Shown: positions 1 through 7,202 of the stretch, one piece after another
Layout: the number at the start of each line of letters is the position of its first letter
How positions within the stretch are numbered: the first letter of the stretch is position 1
From: Pseudomonas sp. ADAK18
Lineage (GTDB): Bacteria > Pseudomonadota > Gammaproteobacteria > Pseudomonadales > Pseudomonadaceae
DNA: 64,000 nt
Direction: 5' to 3'
Assembly (NCBI RefSeq): GCF_012935695.1
Contig: NZ_CP052859.1
Coordinates: forward strand, 5,621,001 to 5,685,000
The notes under the pieces: generated by a model
Seen by the model: the letters and a program-made list of their open reading frames with translations, nothing else
The model's database searches: none
Told to the model about the DNA's origin: nothing
Made by a program: the position numbers and the translations under genes

Positions 1-622
1 GCGCCTGTACCCCCAGGAGCTAACCGAGCACTTCATCTACCTGCCAGCCGTCAGCCTGGAGCAGTTGGGCGATCACGCACACATGCAGGATTGGCTGGCC
101 CAGTACGAAGTTCGCCTGCGTACCGTGGAGAAATCCGGCCTGGTCTACAAAGCCAGCCTGCGTGAAGACCGTGAACGTAACGTCTGGCTGCCAGAGGTCG
201 AACTGATCTCCCACGGGCTGTCGAACTACGTCACCTTCAACCGCGACTTCTTCGGTAGCAACGATTACAAGACCGTTGTGACCCTCGGCGCGCAACTGAG
301 CACTCTGCTGGACGACGGTGCTTATATTCAGCGTGGCGAACGTAAGAAAGTGGTCAAGGAGTTCAAGGAAGCCTTGGACTGGTTGATGGCCGAAAGTACC
401 AAACGTCACACCATTCAGCGATACAAAGGTCTGGGCGAAATGAACCCGGATCAGCTGTGGGAAACCACCATGGACCCAGCCCAGCGCCGTATGCTGCGGG
501 TGACCATCGAAGACGCCATTGGTGCGGATCAGATCTTCAACACCCTGATGGGTGATGCGGTTGAGCCTCGTCGTGACTTCATCGAGAGCAACGCCCTGGC
601 TGTGTCCAACCTGGACTTCTAA
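1..622 (+). CDS. gyrB: DNA gyrase subunit B, C-terminal part (5' end outside window)
   Basis: Reading frame enters at base 2 and gives 206 residues before the TAA at 620-622. It holds the end of the Toprim region and the conserved C-terminal tail: the RYKGLGEMN motif at about 420-450, followed by a QLWETTMDP stretch and the ending NLDF, all typical of proteobacterial GyrB. GyrB is the ATPase subunit that, with GyrA, introduces negative supercoils. The part before the tail (LEQLGD and following) matches the insertion that Gram-negative GyrB carries inside Toprim. Only the last quarter of the protein is present. Its position suggests that dnaA-dnaN-recF and oriC lie just upstream, outside the window. 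Confidence 0.97.
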   Translation, partial: RLYPQELTEHFIYLPAVSLEQLGDHAHMQDWLAQYEVRLRTVEKSGLVYKASLREDRERNVWLPEVELISHGLSNYVTFNRDFFGSNDYKTVVTLGAQLSTLLDDGAYIQRGERKKVVKEFKEALDWLMAESTKRHTIQRYKGLGEMNPDQLWETTMDPAQRRMLRVTIEDAIGADQIFNTLMGDAVEPRRDFIESNALAVSNLDF

Positions 623-644
623 TAGGGTTCTCAGTCGGTAAAAC

Positions 645-677
645 AAAAAGGCCAACGCTTAGCGTTGGCCTTTTTTA
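645..677 (+). terminator. Intrinsic terminator of gyrB
   Basis: A 10-bp perfect stem (GGCCAACGCT / AGCGTTGGCC, 650-670) is followed by six T residues at 671-676 and preceded by an A run. It lies 28 bases after the gyrB stop. The A run could let it also stop transcripts from the minus-strand regulator gene at 733. Confidence 0.93.
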
Positions 678-732
678 TTGGACTGGAATTGAGGTTTTTA
701 GAAATGCTCCACGTGGAACATCAAAAAGCGTC

Positions 733-1452
733 TCAGTTGTCAGTGGTCGTCACACTCTCCAACCGATATCCATATCCATAGATCGTCAGCAATTGCCAAC
801 CCCTGTCCGCGGTAAGCCCCAGTTTGTTGCGTAGACGATAGATATGCGTATCCAACGGGCGTGAGGACACCATCTCTTCATGGGTCCAGAACCGTTCATA
901 GAGGTACTCACGGGACAGCGGACGCGCCAAGTTAGCAAACAGACACCGGGCCAAGCGGTACTCGCGCTCGGTCAGGCTGATGGGCTTGCCGGCCCGAGTG
1001 ACGGTCAGCTCGGCGTCATCGAATGTCAGGTCATTGAAGGTGAGTACTTCGCCGGCGGCGGATTTCTGCAAGCCATGGCGTCGCAGGACGGCTGTCACAC
1101 GAGCCTTGAGCTCGTTCGGACGAAAGGGCTTGCTGACGTAATCATCTGCGCCACTGTTCAGCGCCTGAACGATATCGCTCTCGGCATCTCGGCTGGTGAG
1201 CATGATGGCGGCGGGTGGTACCTCCATGTGCTCACGCGTCCAGCGCAACAGTGCCAGACCGCTCAAATCAGGCAATTGCCAATCCAGAATCAGCAGGTCA
1301 AACGTTTCACGGCGCAGTTGGCGCAGTAAATCTTCACCGCTCTCAAAGCAATGCAGCGTCCATGGCTGTTCCGAGGCGGTGGGGATTTGTCGCAGTGTCT
1401 GTTCCACCCGCCGTAATTCTGCAGGTTCGTCATCCAGTATTGCGACACGCAT
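733..1452 (-). CDS. OmpR/PhoB-family response regulator
   Basis: 239 residues. N-terminal receiver domain with acidic pair D7-D8, phospho-acceptor D57 in LILDWQLPD, the T/S at about 86 (MLTS) and K108 in SKPF. The C-terminal winged helix (about 135-235) contains LTEREYRL and RLRNKLG. It should bind DNA when phosphorylated. The likely partner is the CHASE2 histidine kinase at 3323-5626, in the divergent gene set on the plus strand. A 16-bp motif found 79 bases upstream of this start is repeated 401 bases away in front of the FecR/kinase genes, which suggests control of both arms. Family assignment is firm; the signal and targets are unknown. Confidence 0.93.
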   Translation of the reverse strand: MRVAILDDEPAELRRVEQTLRQIPTASEQPWTLHCFESGEDLLRQLRRETFDLLILDWQLPDLSGLALLRWTREHMEVPPAAIMLTSRDAESDIVQALNSGADDYVSKPFRPNELKARVTAVLRRHGLQKSAAGEVLTFNDLTFDDAELTVTRAGKPISLTEREYRLARCLFANLARPLSREYLYERFWTHEEMVSSRPLDTHIYRLRNKLGLTADRGWQLLTIYGYGYRLESVTTTDN

Positions 1453-1523
1453 GGGAGGGTCCTTTCTTCTTGAAGAGTGCGGCTAGTTGTCGGCCTGTTT
1501 CGATAAGGGCTGTACTGCGTAAA

Positions 1524-1546
1524 TTCTAGCTGTTGAATCTGAACAA
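1524..1546. promoter_or_regulatory. Candidate regulator-binding site, copy 1
   Basis: Carries TTCTAG, one base, then TGTTGAATCTGAACAA (1531-1546). The same 16 bases occur at 1932-1947, also preceded by TTCTAG. The motif has TGTT/AACA ends and an internal TGAA-N2-TGAA repeat. It lies 79 bases upstream of the response regulator start, a good place for autoregulation. Binding by that regulator is inference. Confidence 0.5.
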
Positions 1547-1673
1547 TTATCGCCAAATTCTCAAGCCCCCTGGATCTATAGGTACGCTGATATCAAATGG
1601 CCGTTAAGCCGTAGGAAATCATCAATACCCAAGCTGGGAAGATACCGGCTCGAGACCGTCAGGAAAAGGATCA

Positions 1674-1928
1674 ATGGCAATCAGGCTTTATGCTGTGTCG
1701 GGACGAGCGATCGTTATGGAGCGGGTCAATGTGTGGGGGAGGATGGTTTTGTTGGTGATCGCGGCGGGTCTGGGGACCGAAACGGTAGGAGCCTCTAGCC
1801 CGGCAGTGGCACCTACCCCCTTTGACAAGCGGCAGACATTAAGTGAACCAGGCAATGGAATGGGCTTCGCGAGCTCGCCCTTCCAGCAAGCCAGCGTGAC
1901 TCAAGAGAACCAGCGCTGGGTCTTCTAG
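1674..1928 (+). CDS. Possible small exported protein
   Basis: 84 codons from ATG 1674, preceded by AGGAAAAGGA three bases upstream, a fair ribosome site. The product has a long basic N-region and a hydrophobic core (MVLLVIAAGLGTETVGA) ending in a plausible signal-peptidase site near residue 41, then a polar Pro/Ser/Gln-rich tail ending QRWVF. ATG 1716 is an alternative start that shortens the N-region. The gene lies between the regulator and the FecR gene on the FecR strand, and its TAG stop (1926-1928) forms part of the second copy of the repeated motif. I recognise no family. It could be a real small periplasmic or secreted peptide or a chance frame. Confidence 0.42.
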   Translation: MAIRLYAVSGRAIVMERVNVWGRMVLLVIAAGLGTETVGASSPAVAPTPFDKRQTLSEPGNGMGFASSPFQQASVTQENQRWVF

Positions 1929-1947
1929 TTGTGTTGAATCTGAACAA
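1923..1947. promoter_or_regulatory. Candidate regulator-binding site, copy 2
   Basis: TTCTAG, three bases, then TGTTGAATCTGAACAA (1932-1947), identical over 16 bases to 1531-1546. It overlaps the stop codon of the small reading frame and lies about 360 bases upstream of the FecR gene. A role as operator for the FecR-kinase transcript is inferred from the match and from position. Confidence 0.5.
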
Positions 1948-2305
1948 ATGTTGCAGATTCCCCTGATGCACCTCTGCTGTAGGTAAATTCTCTCCCGCTG
2001 AGTGACACACAGATTGGAGCGCGGGAGGCGCTCCGACACAGGATGTGTCAACCACAGTCCGAGGTTCGCCACGAACTGTTGTCGGAGGGATGAGAAGGAC
2101 AGTGTTTCTTCGATGTATACCCCGGACCAGGGCACATGGCCGGGTTCGACACAGGGACGTGTCATCCTCTCAATGGATTCCACGCCCCGAACATTACGGC
2201 TATCGAGTGCGATACATCATCGGGTATCGTAGGCGGCATTCAAGGTCTTCCTGCTGCAAGACGCTTTCTGAAAGTGCTTTCTGATGACCCATTAGAACTA
2301 GAATC
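1948..2305 (+). other. Gene-free leader region with stem-loops and many GGA motifs
   Basis: No convincing gene. Perfect inverted repeats are visible: GGAGCGC/GCGCTCC (2016-2034, loop GGGAG), GACAC/GTGTC (2035-2049, loop AGGAT), GTTCG/CGAAC (2064-2076) and a second GACAC/GTGTC (2148-2163, loop AGGGAC). About nine GGA triplets fall between 2016 and 2176. The last hairpin shows the full ACANGGANGU pattern bound by RsmA/CsrA proteins. This may be a structured 5' untranslated region of the FecR gene or an unannotated small RNA. No GacA box and no U-run terminator were found. Confidence 0.4.
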
Positions 2306-2308
2306 TTG

Positions 2309-3319
2309 ATGAGCGCCATGACCTTCTTTTCCTACCGATACCGTCACCTCTTTTCCACACTGTTAGGCTCAGGCCTGATCGTTACGCTGGGTGCAGTCAG
2401 TCTGCCTGCCGTTGCGCGCCCCGCTCTTCCCCGCGCCCCCTACATTGATGACAACCTGCTATGTCGTGCGCAGCCGTTGCCGGCCGTCGTCCAGCATCTG
2501 ACGGGCGAAGCCTGGAAGCTGGATGACAAAGGCGTGCCGACCGTTCTGATGGAAGGCATGGTCATTGATGAGCAGGAGAGTGTGAAAACCTCTCCTTCGG
2601 CATTTGTCAGCCTGCTGCTGGGGGATGGTTCGCGGATCGTGCTGCCTTCCAGCTCCCAGGTCCGCTTGCACCTGGTAGAGGAACAGGCGATCCCTCAGGT
2701 CATTCTTGAGCAGGGCCAGGTCGAAGCCTATGTGATCAAGCGTGCCAGCGATTATGACCGTTTCCAGATCGTGACCCCGGTGGGCGTACTCGGTGTACGC
2801 GGTACGCACTTCCGGGTTCGCAACGATGGCGAACAATCGGTGGTTGAAGTGCTTAATGGGCAAGTGGCGGTCAATCGTGATGAGACGCCGCCCACTACTA
2901 AGGCCATTAAAAAGAAACCGGTGGTCGGTCCGGTGGCGGGCGAAGTGAAGGTCGGCGCTCGCCAAGGGTTGGTGTTCAAGAAACAAGGGGAGCTCAAGCC
3001 GGTAGAGCTGCTGGACCCTCCTACCTTGGTGGGCCAGGATGGCCAGAAGGGCGATGCGCCGGTCTGGACCCTGTTCCTGCGACCGCTGCCGGGCGCTCAG
3101 CGTTATCGAGCACAGGTCGCTACCGATAAGGAGTTCATGAACATCAAGCAGGAAAACTTCTCCAGTAAGCCGCAAATGAGCTTCACTGGGCTGAAAGCGT
3201 CGTTCTACCACGTGCGCTTGTCTGCTTATGATGAACAGGGTCTGGAAGGAGCCACCGGGGTCTATGACATCTTCTACTACCCGCCCGCGACGCGTGTGCA
3301 GCAGACCTCCGGCGGTTGA
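2309..3319 (+). CDS. FecR-domain periplasmic protein
   Basis: 336 residues from ATG 2309; TTG 2306 and ATG 2318 are in-frame alternatives and no start has a strong ribosome site. A signal peptide ends near AVARP (about residue 36). The central part (about 77-195) is a FecR domain: GDGSRIVLPSSSQVRL, then TPVGVLGVRGTHFRV and a VLNGQVAV strand. The C-terminal 90 residues (WTLFLRPLPGAQRYRAQV onward) look like a fibronectin-III-type beta domain. FecR domains sense or transmit envelope signals, classically to FecI-type sigma factors, but no sigma factor is encoded here. Only three bases separate it from the downstream CHASE2 kinase, so it probably supplies or modulates that sensor's signal. Confidence 0.88.
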   Translation: MSAMTFFSYRYRHLFSTLLGSGLIVTLGAVSLPAVARPALPRAPYIDDNLLCRAQPLPAVVQHLTGEAWKLDDKGVPTVLMEGMVIDEQESVKTSPSAFVSLLLGDGSRIVLPSSSQVRLHLVEEQAIPQVILEQGQVEAYVIKRASDYDRFQIVTPVGVLGVRGTHFRVRNDGEQSVVEVLNGQVAVNRDETPPTTKAIKKKPVVGPVAGEVKVGARQGLVFKKQGELKPVELLDPPTLVGQDGQKGDAPVWTLFLRPLPGAQRYRAQVATDKEFMNIKQENFSSKPQMSFTGLKASFYHVRLSAYDEQGLEGATGVYDIFYYPPATRVQQTSGG

Positions 3320-3322
3320 CCG

Positions 3323-5626
3323 GTGAGGCTGTGGCGCAGGGCTGAGAAGCGCCAGCCGACCCAGGCCCAGCGGCTGTTCAACGGCCTGGTTCGTGAGTGG
3401 CTGTGGATTAGCCTCCTGTTGTTGCCCATGACGGCATTCCTGTCCCTGAGCCCGGGTCTTGCCCTCAATAACCTGCTGTATGACAGCCTCCGCCGCTTCA
3501 GCCCCTTATCGGTTGATCCACGCATTCTATTGGTGACCATTGATGACCGCAGCCTTAAACAGCTGGGCCAATGGCCGTGGTCGCGGCGCATACACGCCGA
3601 CCTCATTGATCGCCTGAGTGCTGCCAAACCCGCAGGCATTCTGTTTGATGTGATTTTCAGCGAGCCGGCCCGTGAGCCCGCCAACGATCAACGTTTGGCC
3701 GAGGCCATCTGCAACGCCGGCAATGTATTGCTGCCACTGATTCGTGAGGGGATGCCTCGCTATGGCCAGCCTGTGGCGCAAATCCAACCCGTGCTGCCGC
3801 TGCGTGATTGTGCCCGGGGTGTTGGCCATATCAATGTTGAAGCCGACAGCGATGGCATTGTTCGCAGCCTCTATTTACGTGAAGGTCCACCCGGCCAAAT
3901 GACGCCACAGTTGGCGTGGCTGGCGTTCGAACTGGCTGGACAGAAAGCCTCGATGCCGGGCCTGTCCGAGCCATCGGAGCGTGCCGATTGGCAGCGGGAG
4001 AATGCCATTCGGATTCCTTTCATTGATGCCAGTGCCGGCTTTGCCAGTGTCCCCTATGTCAGCGTGTTGCGTGGAGAGGTTCCGCCTGAGATTTTGCGTG
4101 ATCGCCTGATTCTGGTGGGTGCCACCGCGCCCGGCATGGGCGACCGTTATGTCACGCCACTGTCAGCCAGTGTGGGCACCACTGCTGGCGTCGAGATTCA
4201 GGCCAACATCCTCAATGGTCTGCTGCAAGAGCGCAGCATCGTAGTGTTGCCCGGTTGGCTGGCAGCGTTGATGGCCACCGCCATGGTGGCCCTGCTGCTG
4301 GGCTTGTTGCTGTTCCGCCCCCGCTACGCACTGTGGTTGACCTTGGGCTGCATGAGCGCCGCCCTCCTCAGTTCCTGGGGCTTGTTGCGCCTAGGTGGCT
4401 GGTGGTCGCCTGCAGCGTGTCTGATCGGCTTACTGCTCGCCTACCTGATCTGGAACTGGCGCCGCCTGAGCGTGATCCTGGCCTATTTCGGCTGGGAACT
4501 GGCCCGCCTGGACAACGAACCCAAGGTGCTGCCCGAACGCCGTCGTGCGCCCGCCAGCAAGGGCGATGTGTTGCAAGGGCGGATCTTTGCCCTGGAACAA
4601 GCCGTCAGCCGTACCCGCGATACCCGGCGCTTCATGGCGGACGGCCTGGAGTGCTTGCCGGTGGCGACATTGATCACCGACCCGGTGGGGAAGATCCTGC
4701 TGGCCAACCGGATTGCCCGAGACGTGTTTGGTAATGAGTTGATTGCCGAAAACCTGCTCGGACAACTGGCCGGATTGGGTTATCCACCGCTACAGGATGG
4801 CCTTCGTCCTTCGTTGTCGACGTTGGAAATCGTCGAGTTCCGCGACACCCAGCAACGCAGCCTACGCCTGGACCTGGCCCCCCTGCGGCCGGCAGACGGC
4901 GATGTGGCCCTGGGTTGGCTGCTGAGCATGACGGACTTGAGCATCGAGCGTGATGCCCAGCAGCAACGGGAAACCCTGCTGCGTTTTCTGTCCCATGACT
5001 TGCGCGCGCCTCATTCGGCAATCCTGGCCTTGCTGGATGTCCAGCGCCACGAATCCTCAAGGGACACGCCGGTGTTCGCCCAGATCGAACAGCAGGTGCG
5101 ACGGGCGCTGAGCCTTACTGAATCATTTGTCCAACTGGCCAAGGCCGAATCCGACGGCTACCAATTCCAGCCCAGCTTGTTCGCCATGCTCGTGCTCGAC
5201 GCGTTTGACCAAGTGGCGCTAATTGCCCAACTGAAGGGTATCCACTTGGTTCACGATCTGGACGAGGCCGGCGAAGAGATGGTCTCGGCGGATCAATCGC
5301 TGCTGACTCGCGCTCTGTTCAATGTGCTGGAGAACGCGATCAAATACAGCCCGTCCGGGACCACGGTAACGTTGAGTCTGAGCTGTGCTGGCGAGTGGCT
5401 GACATGTCGAATCAGCGACCAGGGCCCTGGCATTGCCCCCGAGGACTTGCCTGTCTTGTTTGGTCAGTACCGGCGCTTTGCGTCGTCCCAAGGCAGCGAA
5501 GGCTTGGGGTTGGGGCTGACCATGGTCAAGGCGGTAGTGGATCGCCATGGTGGACGTGTCGAGTGTGAGAGTGAGGTGGGGAAAGGCACCACATTCAGCC
5601 TGCAATTGCCGTTGTGGAACGAGTGA
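3323..5626 (+). CDS. CHASE2-domain sensor histidine kinase
   Basis: 767 residues from GTG 3323. Order: one N-terminal membrane segment (about 27-46), a large periplasmic CHASE2 domain (about 48-300, with VDPRILLVTIDDRSL and GDRYVTPL), three closely spaced membrane helices (about 308-375), a PAS-like region (about 425-530), HisKA with phospho-acceptor H558 in SHDLRAP, and a HATPase with N-box N671 (NVLENAIKYSP) and G-boxes DQGPGIAP and GLGLGL. It should autophosphorylate in response to an extracytoplasmic cue and pass the phosphate to the regulator encoded at 733-1452. It is co-transcribed with the FecR-domain gene. The ligand is unknown. Confidence 0.94.
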   Translation: MRLWRRAEKRQPTQAQRLFNGLVREWLWISLLLLPMTAFLSLSPGLALNNLLYDSLRRFSPLSVDPRILLVTIDDRSLKQLGQWPWSRRIHADLIDRLSAAKPAGILFDVIFSEPAREPANDQRLAEAICNAGNVLLPLIREGMPRYGQPVAQIQPVLPLRDCARGVGHINVEADSDGIVRSLYLREGPPGQMTPQLAWLAFELAGQKASMPGLSEPSERADWQRENAIRIPFIDASAGFASVPYVSVLRGEVPPEILRDRLILVGATAPGMGDRYVTPLSASVGTTAGVEIQANILNGLLQERSIVVLPGWLAALMATAMVALLLGLLLFRPRYALWLTLGCMSAALLSSWGLLRLGGWWSPAACLIGLLLAYLIWNWRRLSVILAYFGWELARLDNEPKVLPERRRAPASKGDVLQGRIFALEQAVSRTRDTRRFMADGLECLPVATLITDPVGKILLANRIARDVFGNELIAENLLGQLAGLGYPPLQDGLRPSLSTLEIVEFRDTQQRSLRLDLAPLRPADGDVALGWLLSMTDLSIERDAQQQRETLLRFLSHDLRAPHSAILALLDVQRHESSRDTPVFAQIEQQVRRALSLTESFVQLAKAESDGYQFQPSLFAMLVLDAFDQVALIAQLKGIHLVHDLDEAGEEMVSADQSLLTRALFNVLENAIKYSPSGTTVTLSLSCAGEWLTCRISDQGPGIAPEDLPVLFGQYRRFASSQGSEGLGLGLTMVKAVVDRHGGRVECESEVGKGTTFSLQLPLWNE

Positions 5627-5651
5627 GTTGGCACGCTTTTTACCTGTGCAT

Positions 5652-5681
5652 AAAAAACCGGCCACGAGAGCCGGTTTTTTA
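5652..5681. terminator. Bidirectional intrinsic terminator
   Basis: Stem AACCGGC/GCCGGTT with loop CACGAGA, extended by A6 on the left and T6 on the right. It can end the kinase transcript on the plus strand and the acyltransferase operon on the minus strand. Confidence 0.9.
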
Positions 5682-5794
5682 ATGCGGAAAAAACTTATGC
5701 ACCTTTTTCGTTGTTTTATGAGCTTGAGAAATATGTAATTAAATCAGCAATTTATTCGGTAAAAACGCCAATTCGCCAACAAACCGTACACAGG

Positions 5795-5803
5795 TTATCC
5801 ACA
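5795..5803 (+). promoter_or_regulatory. Perfect DnaA box, intergenic
   Basis: TTATCCACA, the high-affinity DnaA box, lies in the AT-rich spacer between the terminator and the acyltransferase stop. A single box is expected by chance now and then, but this is one of only two intergenic copies in the window and the locus is close to gyrB. Confidence 0.4.
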
Positions 5804-5808
5804 GAAAT

Positions 5809-6579
5809 TCAAATTGCCGCCGAATCAATTTCAACAGGCAGCGGTGGCAATGAACCCATGGCCCGTTGTTGGGCCTCATTCCAGGCTGCGGCGCGGTCAT
5901 TGAGCGCTGCAATGGCTCGCGGTCCTTCGCCTTCGGCGTACATCGGTTCGCCGATCACCACCGTAATGGTGCCTTCGCGCTTGGCCCAACCGGTCTTCGG
6001 CCAGAACTTGCCGGCGTTGTGGGCAATCGGCAGCACGGGCAGGTTGGCATTGACTGCCAGCGCTGTACCACCGCGAGAGAACTTGCCAACGGTGCCATAC
6101 GGTACACGCGTACCTTCCGGGAAGATCAGTACCCAAACCCCATCCTTGAGCAGCTCATCACCCTTCTTTGCCACATGCTTGAGCGCTGCCTTGGGGTTGT
6201 CGCGGTCGATGGCGATCGGTCGCAACATGGCCATGGCCCAGCCGAAGAACGGCACGTACAGCAACTCACGCTTGAGCACCTGGCTCAGCGGCGAGAAGTA
6301 GGCAGAAAGGAAGAAGGTTTCCCAAGTGCTTTGGTGGTTGGACAGAATCACGCAAGGCTGGTCCGGGACGTTTTCGGCGCCCTTGATCTCGAAACGAATA
6401 TTCAGGAACACCTTGGTCAGCCACAACGCGCAGCGGCACCAAAAGACATTAATGAAACGATAGCGCGCCTTGAACGGCAAAAAAGGCGCGATAAAAAAGC
6501 TCAGGGTGCACCAGAGAAACGAACTGGTGCCCAACAGCAGGTAAAAGAAGAAGGTTCTGATGGCCTGCAAAATCGACAT
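5809..6579 (-). CDS. 1-acyl-sn-glycerol-3-phosphate acyltransferase (PlsC family)
   Basis: 256 residues. Two hydrophobic N-terminal helices (about 8-32) anchor it to the inner membrane. The acyltransferase catalytic motif is NHQSTWE, H82-x4-E87 (Glu in place of the usual Asp, common in this subfamily), and the substrate-binding FPEGTR lies at 153-158. Predicted to acylate lysophosphatidic acid at position 2 in phospholipid synthesis. It is the last gene of the minus-strand run glyQ-glyS-gmhB, 84 bases after gmhB. It could be a secondary acyltransferase rather than the main PlsC. Confidence 0.9.
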   Translation of the reverse strand: MSILQAIRTFFFYLLLGTSSFLWCTLSFFIAPFLPFKARYRFINVFWCRCALWLTKVFLNIRFEIKGAENVPDQPCVILSNHQSTWETFFLSAYFSPLSQVLKRELLYVPFFGWAMAMLRPIAIDRDNPKAALKHVAKKGDELLKDGVWVLIFPEGTRVPYGTVGKFSRGGTALAVNANLPVLPIAHNAGKFWPKTGWAKREGTITVVIGEPMYAEGEGPRAIAALNDRAAAWNEAQQRAMGSLPPLPVEIDSAAI

Positions 6580-6663
6580 GGCGGCATTTACCGTTGCGGG
6601 ACTACGCCCGCCTGTTAAAAGCGCGCTCCCGAACAGTCCTTGGTCAGGAAGTCAGAAGGGCTG

Positions 6664-7200
6664 CTAGTTGTTGATAAGTTCTGCGGCAACGGCCGCCAGA
6701 TCGTCAAAAATCAAGGTGCCTACCGGCAGGGGTTTACCCTGGGTCTTTTCGCCTTTCCCGGTTTTTACCAAAACTGGCTGTGAGTCGACGGCCTTGGCCG
6801 CCTCCAGGTCACCGAGACTGTCCCCGACGAACCATAGGCCAGTCAACGGCACATTGTAATATTCGGCAATGGTTTTTAGCATGCCCGGTTTGGGCTTGCG
6901 GCATGCGCAGCCCTCATCCGGCCCATGAGGGCAATAAACCACCAGCCCCAACTCACCGCCCTGCTCTGCCACCAATGTGCGCAAACGCGCGTGCATGGCG
7001 TCCAGGGTGGCGATGTCGTAGTAGCCGCGGGCAATGCCGGACTGGTTGGTGGCGACTGCCACCGTCCAGCCGGCCTTGCTCAACTGCGCGATGGCCTCGA
7101 TCGAGCCGGGCAGTGGAATCCACTCCTCCACCGACTTGATGTAAGCGTCGGAGTCGTAATTGATCACTCCGTCCCGATCGAGAATCAGCAGTTTCAACAT
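6664..7200 (-). CDS. gmhB: D-glycero-beta-D-manno-heptose-1,7-bisphosphate 7-phosphatase
   Basis: 178 residues, HAD superfamily. Motif I is LDRDGVIN (nucleophile D8, acid D10), motif II is ATNQSG, motif III and IV are KPKPGM and FVGDS. The zinc-binding loop YCPHGPDEGCAC, typical of GmhB, is complete. It makes the heptose-1-phosphate precursor of the LPS inner core. It begins two bases after the glyS stop, so it is translationally close to glyS and transcribed with it. Confidence 0.94.
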   Translation of the reverse strand: MLKLLILDRDGVINYDSDAYIKSVEEWIPLPGSIEAIAQLSKAGWTVAVATNQSGIARGYYDIATLDAMHARLRTLVAEQGGELGLVVYCPHGPDEGCACRKPKPGMLKTIAEYYNVPLTGLWFVGDSLGDLEAAKAVDSQPVLVKTGKGEKTQGKPLPVGTLIFDDLAAVAAELINN

Positions 7201-7202
7201 GA

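Noticed and set aside
1979..1996. Possible GacA box before the GGA-rich region
   Set aside because: TGTAGGTAAATTCTC lacks the TGTAAG-N6-CTTACA symmetry.
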